64,000 nucleotides of DNA from the NCBI RefSeq assembly GCF_001570805.1, contig NZ_BCSJ01000011.1, forward strand, positions 124,001 through 188,000, read 5' to 3'. Below, piece by piece: positions 35,819 to 46,901 of the stretch. A model generated the notes under the pieces. The model was not told where the DNA came from and searched no databases. It was given only the letters and a program-made list of their open reading frames with translations. Within the stretch, counting starts at the first letter, position 1, and each line of letters opens with the position of its first letter. Made by a program: the position numbers and the translations under genes. Origin of the DNA: Brevibacterium epidermidis NBRC 14811 (GTDB lineage Bacteria > Actinomycetota > Actinomycetes > Actinomycetales > Brevibacteriaceae).

Positions 35819-35853
35819 CGGCGTTTTCGGAAGATTGAAACGGAACCCCCATC

Positions 35854-37398
35854 ATGATCAGATTCATCCTCCGACGATTGCTGTCGACGGCGCTCGTGCT
35901 CCTCGTCGTCACTTTCGTCCTCTACCTGCTCCTCAACGTCGCGCTCGACTTCTTCTGGGACCTGCGCGCGAGCACCTCACCGAACATCGAAGCTCTCTAC
36001 GAGTCGCGTCGACGGCTCCTCGATCTCGACACACCTGCAATCGTCCGCTACTTCAAGTGGCTGGCAGGCGTGGGCGGCTGCGCCATCGGCCAATGTGACT
36101 TCGGCATCGCCTGGAAGTCCGGTCAGGAAGTCACCGATCAGCTGCAGGGCGCGATCATCAATACGATCAAGCTCATCACCGCCTCGACGATCGTGGCCAT
36201 CATCCTCGGCATCGCCGTCGGTATGATCTCGGCTATCCGCCAGTACTCGGGCTTCGACTACTTCATCACCTTCGTCTCGTTCCTCCTCTACTCGCTGCCC
36301 GTCTTCTGGGTGGCGGTGCTGCTCAAGCAGTACGGAGCGATCGACATCAACAACTTCATCAACGATCCGACCCTGGAATCCTGGTGGCCGATCATCATCG
36401 GCTGCATCGCCATGGGCTTGTTCTGGATGGGTGCGCTCGGCGGCAGCGCGAAGCGTCGAGTCATCACCTTCGTCGCCGCCGCGGTCATCACCTTCGCCAC
36501 GATCTACTACATCCTCGCCAGCGGCTGGATGCAGCACCCGACGATCGGCCTTTTCGGCGTGGTCGTCATCGGAGCCGGCGCGGCCATCGTCATGACGTAC
36601 CTGTCGACGGGGCTGAAGAACCGTCGCGTGCTCTACGCATCACTGACGACAGTGGTCATCGGCGCGCTCCTGTACTGGCCGTTGATGAACCTCTTCTACT
36701 ACGTCGACATGAACTGGCTGTGGATGTTCGGGCTCTTCATCGTCGCCATCGCCATCGCCATCGGCGTCGGTCTGGCATTCCGGGGACCGGATCCCTGGGA
36801 CACCGCACGTACGACGAGCTTCACCGCCATCATCGTGGCCGTGCTCATCTTCGCCGACCGCGTGCTGCAGGGATGGCAGAAGTATTCGGATGACCCGGCC
36901 ATCAACAACCGTCCGATCGCGACGATCGGCGCCTCGGCGCCGAACATCGACGGCGACTTCTGGATCACGAACCTCGACTCGTTCACCCACCTCCTGCTGC
37001 CGTCGATCGCCCTGGTGCTCATCTCCTTCGCCTCGTACACGCGCTACACCCGCGGTTCGATGCTCGAGGTCATGGGGCAGGACTACATCCGCACGGCACG
37101 GGCAAAGGGCCTCAACGAGCGCACGGTCATCATGCGGCACGCTATGCGCAACGCGCTGCTGCCGCTGGCCTCGGTCGTTCCCGTCGACATCATCACGATG
37201 ATCGGCGGCGCCGTCATCACGGAGACGATCTTCGGCTGGAACGGAATGGGCAAGCTCTTCATCGACTCGCTGCGCAACGCCGAGCTCGATCCGGTCATGG
37301 CCTACATCCTGATCACGGGCCTTCTCGCCATCATCGCAAACCTGGTCGCGGACTTCCTCTACGCCGTCCTCGACCCGAGAATCCGAGTGAACGCATGA
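35854..37398 (+). CDS. Peptide ABC transporter permease, DppB-like, with large membrane insert
   Basis: A 514-residue permease. The N-terminus MIRFILRRLLSTALVLLVVTFVLYLLL and the C-terminal part (YTRYTRGSMLEVMGQDYIRTARAKGLNE, with the EAA-loop 'YIRTARAKGL', and ITETIFGWNGMGKLF) are typical of DppB. The usual length is ~310-340. The extra ~200 residues (about 170-380) hold several additional hydrophobic helices and charged loops, inserted before the last helices. The EAA loop docks on the fused ATPase. It overlaps dppC by ATGA. The insert's role is unknown. Confidence 0.9.
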   Translation: MIRFILRRLLSTALVLLVVTFVLYLLLNVALDFFWDLRASTSPNIEALYESRRRLLDLDTPAIVRYFKWLAGVGGCAIGQCDFGIAWKSGQEVTDQLQGAIINTIKLITASTIVAIILGIAVGMISAIRQYSGFDYFITFVSFLLYSLPVFWVAVLLKQYGAIDINNFINDPTLESWWPIIIGCIAMGLFWMGALGGSAKRRVITFVAAAVITFATIYYILASGWMQHPTIGLFGVVVIGAGAAIVMTYLSTGLKNRRVLYASLTTVVIGALLYWPLMNLFYYVDMNWLWMFGLFIVAIAIAIGVGLAFRGPDPWDTARTTSFTAIIVAVLIFADRVLQGWQKYSDDPAINNRPIATIGASAPNIDGDFWITNLDSFTHLLLPSIALVLISFASYTRYTRGSMLEVMGQDYIRTARAKGLNERTVIMRHAMRNALLPLASVVPVDIITMIGGAVITETIFGWNGMGKLFIDSLRNAELDPVMAYILITGLLAIIANLVADFLYAVLDPRIRVNA

Positions 37399-38426
37399 GT
37401 ACCAACAACGACAATCAGAACGCTCTCGCTCTCGACGAAGTCGGGGACAATGCGATCGAGTCGAAAGAAACCGAAGGTCTCTCCCAGGGCAAGATCGTCC
37501 TGCGCAAGTTCCTCCGTCACAAAGGCGCGATGATCTCCATCGTCGTCCTCGTGCTCGTGGCGATCTTCGCCTTCAGCGCACAGGGCTTCGGTGCCGTGCC
37601 GGGATGGTGGAAGTTCAGCCATACGGCCTCCGGGCCCGTGGTCAACCCCGGCGGCGCACCGACGTGGTCGTTCTCGAACTTCTTCTCTCTCGGCGACCAC
37701 CCGTTCGGACAGGATGAGATCGGCCGCGACAACTTCTCGCGAGTGATGAAGGGAACCCAGATCTCACTCGTCGTCATGTTCATCATCGGCATCGTCTGCC
37801 TGATCATCGGCACGGTCGTGGGTGCAGTGGCGGGCTACTACCGCGGCTGGGTCGATTCGGTGCTCATGCGCATCACCGACGGCTTCATCATCCTGCCGGT
37901 CATCGTCGTCGGTTCGATCCTCGGCGTCCTCGTCGGTGGTGCGAACGGACCGCTGCTCGGTGTGGCACTCGGCTGCATCCTCTGGGTCGGCCTCGCTCGT
38001 CTGGTCCGCGGTGACTTCATGTCCTTGCGCGAGCGCGAATTCGTCGATTCGGCACGCGTGGCCGGAGCCAGCGATTTCCGGATCATGTTCAAGCACATGC
38101 TGCCCAACGCCATGGGCGTCATCATCGTCAACACGACGCTGATCATGAGCCAGGCGATCGTCCTCGAGGCCTCTCTGAGTTACCTCGGCTTCGGCATCAA
38201 GCCACCCGGCATCTCGCTGGGTCAGCTCATCAGCGAATACCAGACATCCTTCGCCACCCGCCCGTGGCTGTTCTGGTGGCCCGGTCTGTTCATCATCGTC
38301 ATCGCTCTGTGTGTGAACTTCATCGGCGACGGTCTGCGCGACGCGTTTGACCCGCGGATGAAGACCATCCCGAGCTGGAGAAAGATGAAGAAGGCCGAGC
38401 GCATGGCACAGAAGGAGACGAAGTGA
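37395..38426 (+). CDS. Peptide ABC transporter permease, DppC-like
   Basis: A 343-residue second permease subunit. The N-terminal cytoplasmic tail is followed by the OppC_N helix and the core with GQDEIGRDNFSRVMKGTQISL, seen as 'FGQDEIGRDNFSRV', the EAA loop EFVDSARVAGASDFRIMFKHMLPNA (read as 'DSARVAGASD'), and SLSYLGFGIKPPGISLGQLI near the end. It forms the pore with the DppB-like protein. It starts within the stop of the previous gene (ATGA), and its own stop is shared with the next start (TGATG). Confidence 0.93.
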   Translation: MSTNNDNQNALALDEVGDNAIESKETEGLSQGKIVLRKFLRHKGAMISIVVLVLVAIFAFSAQGFGAVPGWWKFSHTASGPVVNPGGAPTWSFSNFFSLGDHPFGQDEIGRDNFSRVMKGTQISLVVMFIIGIVCLIIGTVVGAVAGYYRGWVDSVLMRITDGFIILPVIVVGSILGVLVGGANGPLLGVALGCILWVGLARLVRGDFMSLREREFVDSARVAGASDFRIMFKHMLPNAMGVIIVNTTLIMSQAIVLEASLSYLGFGIKPPGISLGQLISEYQTSFATRPWLFWWPGLFIIVIALCVNFIGDGLRDAFDPRMKTIPSWRKMKKAERMAQKETK

Positions 38427-40348
38427 TGGCTGAGAAGAAAGCAGACACCCAGCCGAAGAAGGGCTCTCCGATCCTCGAGGTCAACGACCTCGGAGTACAG
38501 TTCTGGGTCAGCGACGAATGGTGGATGGCCGCCGAACACCTCGACTACACCGTCAACGCCGGTGAGGTGCTCGCGATCGTCGGCGAGTCCGGCTCGGGCA
38601 AATCGCAGTCGAGCATGTCTCTGCTCGGCCTCCTGCCGACGAACGGTCGGGCCACCGGCTCGGCGAAGCTCAACGGTCGTGAGCTCATCGGGATGCCGCA
38701 GGAGAAGATGCAGACCGTGCGCGGCAACGACATCTCCGTGATCTTCCAGGAGCCGATGACTGCGCTCAACCCGGTCTACACCGCCGGGTACCAGATCGTG
38801 GAGACGTTACGCGTCCACCTCGACATCGGCCCGCGCGAGGCGAAGGAGCGGGCGCTCGAACTCATGCGTCTCGTCGAGATCCCGGATCCGGAGGACCGAT
38901 TCAATTCGTTCCCGCACCAGCTCTCGGGCGGTCAGCGTCAGCGCATCATGATCGCGCAGGCTCTGGCCTGTCAGCCGAAGCTGCTCATCGCCGATGAGCC
39001 GACCACGGCGCTCGACGTCACTGTGCAGGCCGAGATCCTCAAGCTCATGCGCGAGCTCAAGCACAAGCTCGATGCCGGCATCATCCTCATCACCCACGAT
39101 ATGGGCGTGGTGGCGGACATGGCCGACCGCATCATCGTCATGCGCGCCGGCAAGGTGGTCGAGTCGGGGACTGCGGAGGAGATCTTCTACAAGCCGCAGC
39201 ACCCGTACACGAAGCAGCTCCTCGCGGCTGTGCCCCACCTCGGCACAGGGACCGACAGCGAAGTCTTCGGCGGCAGCCTCGACGATGTCGAGGCCTCGCT
39301 GTCCGATATCAGCACTGATCAGGCCTCGCACGCTGATGACCCGGTCGGGCAGCCGGACACCGGTGCCGGCGGTGACGGCCTCACCGAAGCAGGAGCGGCC
39401 GATATGGCCGTGGCCGAGGCACGAGCGCAGGCGACCGAGCAGGACCGACCCGATATCGAGATGGACTCCACGGAGACGTACTACCATCCCGGTTCGCAGG
39501 CGGACTTCTCGAAGCCCTCGGCCCTGCAGCTGCGTGACGCCGCGATCGAGTATCCCTCGATCGGACGGAAGAAGGCCTTCCGCGCGGCCCACCACATCAA
39601 TCTCATGATCGCCCCCGGCGAAGTCGTGGGCCTGGTGGGGGAGTCGGGCTCGGGCAAGACCACGATCGGACGCGCCGCTCTGGGGCTGCTGCCCACTGTC
39701 GAAGGCGACATGGTCGTCAACGGCACGAGCATCAAGGGACTGAGCAACAAGCAGATGCGGCCCCTGCGCAAGGAAGTCGGAATCGTGTTCCAGGATCCCG
39801 GTTCCTCGCTCAACCCGCGACTGCCGGTCGGGGAGTCGATCGGTGAGCCTCTCTACCTCCACGAGGGGATGAAGGGCCCGGCGCTGAGCAAGCGAGTCGA
39901 AGAGCTGCTGACCTCGGTCGAGTTGCCGACTTCGATGCGCAACCGCTATCCGCATGAGCTCTCCGGCGGCCAGCGTCAGCGCATCGGCATCGCCCGTGCA
40001 CTGACACTGCGACCGAAGCTGCTCATCGCCGACGAGCCGACCTCGGCGCTCGATGTGTCCGTGCAGGCGAAGGTCCTCGACCTGTTCGAAAGCCTGCAGA
40101 AGGAATACGGCTTCGCGTGCCTGTTCATCAGTCACGACCTGGCCGTGGTCGAGCGCATCGCTGAGCGCATCGCCGTGATGCGCCACGGCTACCTCGTCGA
40201 GATCGGCCAGTCCTCGCAGGTCGTGTCGAACCCTGTCCACCCCTACACGCAGCGTCTGCTTTCGGCGGTTCCGGTTCCGGATCCGAAGGAGCAGCGCAAG
40301 CGCAGGGAAGCCCGGGACGCGGTTCTCGAAGCCACGATGAACGCCTGA
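38426..40348 (+). CDS. Peptide ABC transporter ATP-binding protein, DppD-DppF fusion
   Basis: A 640-residue protein with two complete ABC ATPase modules. Module 1 has Walker [10 protein letters not shown] near residue 52, signature LSGGQRQRI and Walker [13 protein letters not shown]. Module 2 has Walker [10 protein letters not shown] near 407, signature [13 protein letters not shown] and Walker [13 protein letters not shown]. Each ends with the peptide/nickel-type tail ([16 protein letters not shown]). An acidic linker (~290-360) joins them. The fusion powers import through the two permeases. GAAGGAG precedes ATG 38426, one base past an in-frame GTG at 38423. Confidence 0.95.
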   Translation: MAEKKADTQPKKGSPILEVNDLGVQFWVSDEWWMAAEHLDYTVNAGEVLAIVGESGSGKSQSSMSLLGLLPTNGRATGSAKLNGRELIGMPQEKMQTVRGNDISVIFQEPMTALNPVYTAGYQIVETLRVHLDIGPREAKERALELMRLVEIPDPEDRFNSFPHQLSGGQRQRIMIAQALACQPKLLIADEPTTALDVTVQAEILKLMRELKHKLDAGIILITHDMGVVADMADRIIVMRAGKVVESGTAEEIFYKPQHPYTKQLLAAVPHLGTGTDSEVFGGSLDDVEASLSDISTDQASHADDPVGQPDTGAGGDGLTEAGAADMAVAEARAQATEQDRPDIEMDSTETYYHPGSQADFSKPSALQLRDAAIEYPSIGRKKAFRAAHHINLMIAPGEVVGLVGESGSGKTTIGRAALGLLPTVEGDMVVNGTSIKGLSNKQMRPLRKEVGIVFQDPGSSLNPRLPVGESIGEPLYLHEGMKGPALSKRVEELLTSVELPTSMRNRYPHELSGGQRQRIGIARALTLRPKLLIADEPTSALDVSVQAKVLDLFESLQKEYGFACLFISHDLAVVERIAERIAVMRHGYLVEIGQSSQVVSNPVHPYTQRLLSAVPVPDPKEQRKRREARDAVLEATMNA

Positions 40349-40362
40349 GTCCGCCCACTCTG

Positions 40363-40398
40363 ACGGCCACCTGCACGCGAGAGCGTGCGGGTGGCCGT
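40363..40398 (+). terminator. Terminator of the peptide transporter operon
   Basis: A 16-bp stem with one G-T pair (ACGGCCACCTGCACGC / GCGTGCGGGTGGCCGT) and a GAGA loop, followed by ACAATTGTCTTTT. Its last base is the first base of the typA -10 box. Confidence 0.8.
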
Positions 40399-40403
40399 AC
40401 AAT
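40398..40403 (+). promoter_or_regulatory. -10 box TACAAT of typA
   Basis: TACAAT is near-consensus and lies 52 bases before ATG 40455. Its first base belongs to the preceding terminator stem. The -35 region would therefore be inside the hairpin sequence. Confidence 0.55.
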
Positions 40404-40454
40404 TGTCTTTTGGGTCCGGGCTGGACCGATCTCTCTATCTCAAAAAGGTTCTTG

Positions 40455-42365
<1,911 letters not shown>

Positions 42366-42417
42366 GTCGGAATTCCACTTCCGGCAGCACCGAATGACCT
42401 CGAGCACCCAGGAACCA

Positions 42418-43740
42418 ATGACTGATACGCCACGCGTCCTCCTCGTGCACGCTCATCCCGACGATGAGACGATCACGACGGGCGGCACGATCGCCGCATT
42501 GGTCTCCGAGGGTGCCGAGGTCATGGTGCTCACCGCCACCCGCGGTGAGGGCGGCGAGGTCATCCCCGCCGACCTCAAACAGCTCGAAGGTGATCGTGCC
42601 GGACTCGCGCGGGTCCGGGAACAGGAGATCGCCGAGGCGATGCGTGCTCTGGGCGTGCGCATGCACACCTTCCTCGGCGGGACCACCCGCACCTTCGAGG
42701 ATTCGGGAATGGAATGGGGACCCGACGGGCACGCCCGGCCCGCTGCGTCGATGACCGACAACGCCCTGTGCGCGACTGATGTCACCACTGTTGCCAGGCA
42801 CATCGCCGCCGTCATCGATGCCCTCGAACCGCACGCGGTCATCACGTATGCCGCCAACGGCGGATACGGGCACCCCGATCATGTGCGAGTGCACGAAGCC
42901 ACGACGATGGCCTTCGACCTTGCCGAATGGCGGACCGGTCGGCTCCTCTATGTCGACACCCCCACCGAGGTGGCACGCCGTTCGTTCGACCCGAACCAGG
43001 ACGGTTTCGCACTGACCGGCTTCGCCGCCGCCGAGACGATCCCGGCCAAACCCCCGGTCGGCCAGATCGTCATCGACCAGGACGTCACCTCGGTGCTGCC
43101 GGCGAAACGGGCGGCCCTCGAGGCCCACCGCACCCAGGTGAGTGTGTCCGGCGGCTTCTTCGCCCTGTCCAACGGCGTCGGCCAGAAGATCGGCGACCAC
43201 GAATTCTTCTCCATCGGGGCCGGGACCCCGATCCCGCACGAGATCCTCAGCGCCGGACCGGCTCCGCACGTGCTCACCGGGCTCGACATCGCAGCGGTCG
43301 AGGCTCAGCAGAACACGGCAGCGGCCGCACCCCTGCGACGTCGTCGCGAACCTCGGAAACCGGGGATCTTCGCCTACCTCCACGCCGCGGTGCTCGGACT
43401 GCTCATCGCTTTCCTCGGCACCATGCAGCACCTCAACGTCACGGTGATCAACCTCGGTGAGACTCCGATCATCCTGCCGTGGGGAGTCGTGCTGGCCCTT
43501 GCCCTGGCGGCTGCGGGACTGTGGCATCTGAAGACGATGTACCGCAGCAGCGCCCCGATGCTGGTCGCCGCCGTCATCATCGCCGTGCTGTCCTTCGCCT
43601 TCGGTCAGCCGAAGTGGCTGCCCGGCTCAGATATGATCGTCACCGGACTGCTTCGTTCAGTTGTGTGGCTGCTCGGACCGATGGTCCTGGCCGCTGTCTT
43701 CTCCTTCATCAACGTGCGCGGGCACGATCGCACTCGCTAG
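42418..43740 (+). CDS. mshB: MshB (mycothiol deacetylase) fused to a membrane domain
   Basis: A 440-residue protein. The first ~300 residues are the PIG-L deacetylase MshB: AHPDDETITTGG with His13, Asp15 and Asp16, GEGGEVIPADLKQLEGDRAGLA (read as 'TRGEGGEVI'), and GGYGHPDHVRVH near 150, whose histidine completes the zinc site. It removes acetate from GlcNAc-inositol in mycothiol synthesis. The last ~130 residues hold about four membrane helices (from GIFAYLHAAVLG onward). MshB is normally a ~300-residue soluble enzyme, so this is a fusion. ATG 42418 is preferred over ATG 42394. The stop TAG is part of the next gene's -10 box. Confidence 0.88.
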   Translation: MTDTPRVLLVHAHPDDETITTGGTIAALVSEGAEVMVLTATRGEGGEVIPADLKQLEGDRAGLARVREQEIAEAMRALGVRMHTFLGGTTRTFEDSGMEWGPDGHARPAASMTDNALCATDVTTVARHIAAVIDALEPHAVITYAANGGYGHPDHVRVHEATTMAFDLAEWRTGRLLYVDTPTEVARRSFDPNQDGFALTGFAAAETIPAKPPVGQIVIDQDVTSVLPAKRAALEAHRTQVSVSGGFFALSNGVGQKIGDHEFFSIGAGTPIPHEILSAGPAPHVLTGLDIAAVEAQQNTAAAAPLRRRREPRKPGIFAYLHAAVLGLLIAFLGTMQHLNVTVINLGETPIILPWGVVLALALAAAGLWHLKTMYRSSAPMLVAAVIIAVLSFAFGQPKWLPGSDMIVTGLLRSVVWLLGPMVLAAVFSFINVRGHDRTR

Positions 43741-43743
43741 ACT
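43738..43743 (+). promoter_or_regulatory. -10 box TAGACT of the VanW gene
   Basis: The TAG is also the stop codon of mshB. The VanW start is 46 bases further, with GGGAGA before it. Confidence 0.45.
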
Positions 43744-43788
43744 CGTGCGAACCGCACCGAATCAGTCGTTATCGACACCCTCGGGAGA

Positions 43789-45549
43789 ATGATGCCGACC
43801 AATACCTTGCATGATGGAACCTCGAACCCCGGCGGGCCCGACCCGTCCGGCGGCGTTGCCCGGAAGAAGTCGGTCTGGCCGTTCATCCTCGTGGCCGTCA
43901 TCGTACTGGCCGCCATCTACGTGGTGATCGGCTTCTTCAGCGGTCGTATGCTGGCACCGGGGACGACCGTGGCCGGAATCGACATCGGCGGCAAGTCCGC
44001 GACAGACGCCGAGAACACTCTGCGGAACGACCTGCGCGACGATGCTGAGAAGAGCATCGTCCTGAAAGCCGGAGAGCCGACCGCGAAGCTCGACCCGGAG
44101 AAGGCCGGAATCACCTTCGACGCGGAAGCGACAGTCGAGCGCATCACCGGCTTCAGCCTCGACCCCACCGTCATCTGGGACCGCCTGTTCGGCGAAGACG
44201 AGGTCGATCCCGTCATCGCGGTCGACGAGGAGAAGTTCGACAAGGAGACCGCGAAGGTCACGGAATCCCTCGCAGTCGAACCCAAGGACGCCGAACTCGA
44301 GTACAAAAAGACCACACCGCAGGTCAAGGACGGCAAGAAGGGACAGACCGTCGACTCCGCCGCCGTACGCACCGCCGTCGACGAGAAATGGCTGCGCACC
44401 GAGGATGCTCTGCCGGTGACCCCGAAGAGCGTCGATCCCGATATCACCACCTCTGAGGCCGAAGACATGGCCGAGGAATTCGCGAAAGATGCCGTGAGCA
44501 AGGACCTCACGATCACCGCGAAGCCCGCAAAGGATGCGGACTCCGAGGTCAAGGGCGGTGACCTCACAGTGTCCCCGAAGACCGTTGCGAAGACACTGAC
44601 TTTCAAAGCTGAGGACTCGAAGCTCAAGCCCGTGTTCGATCAGGAAGCGCTGCAGAAGGCAGTGCTGGACGCGAACAAGGACATCGGCCGACCGGCCGAA
44701 GACGCCAGTTTCAAGATCAAGGAAGGCAAGCCCGAGGTCGTGCCCTCCCGCGACGGAATCGGGATCAAGGCCAAGGAGCTGACCACCGCAGTCACTGATG
44801 CCATCAACGGCAAGGACGACAAGCCGACCGTCACGCTGGCCTCCGTCAAACCCGAATTCACGACGAAGGACGCGAAGAAGGCCGATGTCTCCGACACCGT
44901 GTCCCACTTCTCGACCGGGTACAGTTCCGAGCCCAACCGCGATACGAACCTGCGGGTGGCTTCGAAGAAGGTCTCCGGAACCGTGCTCCAGCCCGGTGAG
45001 CAGTTCTCCCTCAACGAGGCTCTGGGCCAGCGCACCGCCGCAAACGGCTACAAGCCTGCCGGCGTGATCTCCGAAGGGCAGATGAAGGAGGACTACGGCG
45101 GCGGCGTCTCACAGGTATCGACGACGCTGTTCAATGCCGCGTTCTTCGCTGGTTTCGACCTCGACGAGCACCAAGCGCATTCGCGCTATATCTCCCGTTA
45201 TCCGGAAGGCCGAGAGTCGACCCTCGACTGGTCCTCGATCGATATGAAGTTCACGAACAACTCGAAGACCCCGGTCGTCCTCGATATGTACCTCAAAGAC
45301 GGAGAGGTCCACGCGAAGGTGTTCGGCGTGAAGAAGTACGACGTGTCGGCGGATGCCTCCGACCGGTTCAACCACACCTCGCCGGGTTCGGTCACCGAAA
45401 GCGGACCGTCGTGCTCACCGCAGTCGCCGAAGGGCGGCTGGTCGATCCGAATCACTCGGACCATGAAGGACATCGCTTCGGGCAAGACCACGAAAGACGG
45501 CTTCACCACGGTCTACCGGCCCGTGAACAAGGTCGAGTGCAAGGGCTGA
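43789..45549 (+). CDS. VanW family protein with peptidoglycan-binding-like domains
   Basis: A 586-residue protein. A cytoplasmic tail is followed by one membrane anchor (~25-50). Then come PG_binding_4-like repeats (~55-360, with TTVAGIDIGGKSATDAEN at the start) and the VanW domain (~370-500): FSTGYSSEPNRDTNLRVA, PGEQFSLNEALGQRT and GGGVSQVSTTLFNAAFFAGF, read as separate phrases. A basic/cysteine-containing tail ends it. VanW is found in some vancomycin-resistance clusters but its function is unproven. The architecture matches YoaR-like wall-associated proteins. No van genes are nearby, so resistance should not be inferred. A TAGACT -10 precedes it. Confidence 0.9.
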   Translation: MMPTNTLHDGTSNPGGPDPSGGVARKKSVWPFILVAVIVLAAIYVVIGFFSGRMLAPGTTVAGIDIGGKSATDAENTLRNDLRDDAEKSIVLKAGEPTAKLDPEKAGITFDAEATVERITGFSLDPTVIWDRLFGEDEVDPVIAVDEEKFDKETAKVTESLAVEPKDAELEYKKTTPQVKDGKKGQTVDSAAVRTAVDEKWLRTEDALPVTPKSVDPDITTSEAEDMAEEFAKDAVSKDLTITAKPAKDADSEVKGGDLTVSPKTVAKTLTFKAEDSKLKPVFDQEALQKAVLDANKDIGRPAEDASFKIKEGKPEVVPSRDGIGIKAKELTTAVTDAINGKDDKPTVTLASVKPEFTTKDAKKADVSDTVSHFSTGYSSEPNRDTNLRVASKKVSGTVLQPGEQFSLNEALGQRTAANGYKPAGVISEGQMKEDYGGGVSQVSTTLFNAAFFAGFDLDEHQAHSRYISRYPEGRESTLDWSSIDMKFTNNSKTPVVLDMYLKDGEVHAKVFGVKKYDVSADASDRFNHTSPGSVTESGPSCSPQSPKGGWSIRITRTMKDIASGKTTKDGFTTVYRPVNKVECKG

Positions 45550-45625
45550 GCCGACTTCTGCAAGACGGCAAACCTCTGAGCGCGACGGCAGCGACATCCC
45601 GTCAGCCGGGCTGGCCTGCAGCCGG

Positions 45626-46711
45626 TCAGCGTGCCTCGGCGTACCAGGAACGGTGCCGCACAGTCGCACCGAGTGAGTCGAAGAGGCCCAGCGACGCCTC
45701 ATTGCTCGATTCGATATCGACGAGGTAGGACCTGACTCCGCGCTGGGCAAGCAGTGCGGCCGCAGCGGCGGTCACAGAGCGTCCAGCACCTCGTCGCCGC
45801 AGGTCGGGGCGCGTGATGAGGTTCGTGATGACACCCCACTTGCTGCGCTCGGCGACTCTGCACGCGGCGACCATCGACTTGGAGCCATCGGGATGTTCGG
45901 CATAGGCGGTGACGAACTCACACGGCTGATCGGCTTCGATGAGCGTTCGGAACGCCTCTGCGGAACCCGGTTCCTCACCGGGGCTGCGCTGGGACGTCCA
46001 CGCGGCGAAATGCTCGGAAGTCGGCGCATCGGAAACGTCGATGATCAGCCCGGGAGCGGCCGCCTCGGCGGGGGAGGACGCACCACCGGCCGCCTCGGTC
46101 GTGGCACCGGTGAGCAGCAGGGTGGCCTCTGACGGGGTGTATCCGCGAGCCGAGAGCAGGGGTGCGAGCCCCTCGCATTCGGGAGCCAGCGTCGAGGAAT
46201 CGTCCGCGGAATAGATCTGGACGCGACTGGGCCTGCCACGGGTCCGATACCACTCCTCGACGGCGTCGAGTCCCTGTTCCCAACCCAGACCCGAATCGGT
46301 CACGGGCAGGCAGGAATTGGCACGCCGGGTCGCGGAATCCGAATGACGCAGCAGCCAGCCCTTCTGCAGCAGGCTGACCTCGGCAGCTGCCTCGGTGCCC
46401 TCGTTCCGCAGATTCTCCACGTGCAGCCAGGACACATCCTCAGGCAGCCACGCAGCTGCGGAGATGCGCCGCAGATCCACGGCGGAGACGATCTCATGCG
46501 TGCGCCCGGCCTTCGTGGGAGCCGGTGGCACTTCGTGGACGAGGAGGACCTGGTCGCGGGCGATGCGCAGGGGACCGCGCTTCGTATCGATCTCGAGCCC
46601 CGCCTCGTCGACGGCTGTGACGACGCCGAGGGCATCGGACGTCGAATGGGTGTCACCGGGCTCGAGCGAATACCGCACGACCACTCGTCTGCCGGGCTGC
46701 AGATCGTCCAC
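45626..46711 (-). CDS. GNAT acetyltransferase with N-terminal SH3-like domain
   Basis: A 361-residue protein. Residues 1-65 form an SH3-like barrel (DLQPGRRVVVRYSL ... IARDQVLLVHEVP). The middle is a degenerate acetyltransferase-like part. The C-terminal GNAT domain is ~250-360, with the acetyl-CoA loop TRPDLRRRGAGRSVTAA and the helix after it, and the end NEASLGLFDSLGATVRHRSWYAEA read as 'LFDSLGA' plus 'WYAEA'. The layout resembles mycobacterial Rv0428c. The substrate is unknown. The GTG start at 46711 is fixed by GGAGGAAGG directly upstream. Confidence 0.82.
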   Translation of the reverse strand: MDDLQPGRRVVVRYSLEPGDTHSTSDALGVVTAVDEAGLEIDTKRGPLRIARDQVLLVHEVPPAPTKAGRTHEIVSAVDLRRISAAAWLPEDVSWLHVENLRNEGTEAAAEVSLLQKGWLLRHSDSATRRANSCLPVTDSGLGWEQGLDAVEEWYRTRGRPSRVQIYSADDSSTLAPECEGLAPLLSARGYTPSEATLLLTGATTEAAGGASSPAEAAAPGLIIDVSDAPTSEHFAAWTSQRSPGEEPGSAEAFRTLIEADQPCEFVTAYAEHPDGSKSMVAACRVAERSKWGVITNLITRPDLRRRGAGRSVTAAAAALLAQRGVRSYLVDIESSNEASLGLFDSLGATVRHRSWYAEAR

Positions 46712-46848
46712 TTCTGGCCTTCCTCCGCGAAATTGATGCCCTCCCACCCTATGACACGCCGGACCCGGTCGGGCGCAGGCCTCAGCGGCCATGTCAGATG
46801 CAATGCGAATCACCTGAGACGGGTGGTCACAGGAATCGGCCGAAGGCG

Positions 46849-46854
46849 TATTGT
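46849..46854 (+). promoter_or_regulatory. Possible -10 box TATTGT of fdxA
   Basis: TATTGT lies about 48 bases before the GTG at 46902. TATATG at 46860 is an alternative. Neither has a clear -35. Confidence 0.3.
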
Positions 46855-46901
46855 GGGATGTATATGCGCACCATCTGTGAGTCTTGCGAGGAGTCAGCCC
46901 A

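Noticed and set aside
43789-45549. Vancomycin resistance from the VanW domain
   Set aside because: No vanHAX, vanRS or vanY lies nearby. VanW alone occurs in many non-resistant actinobacteria and firmicutes.
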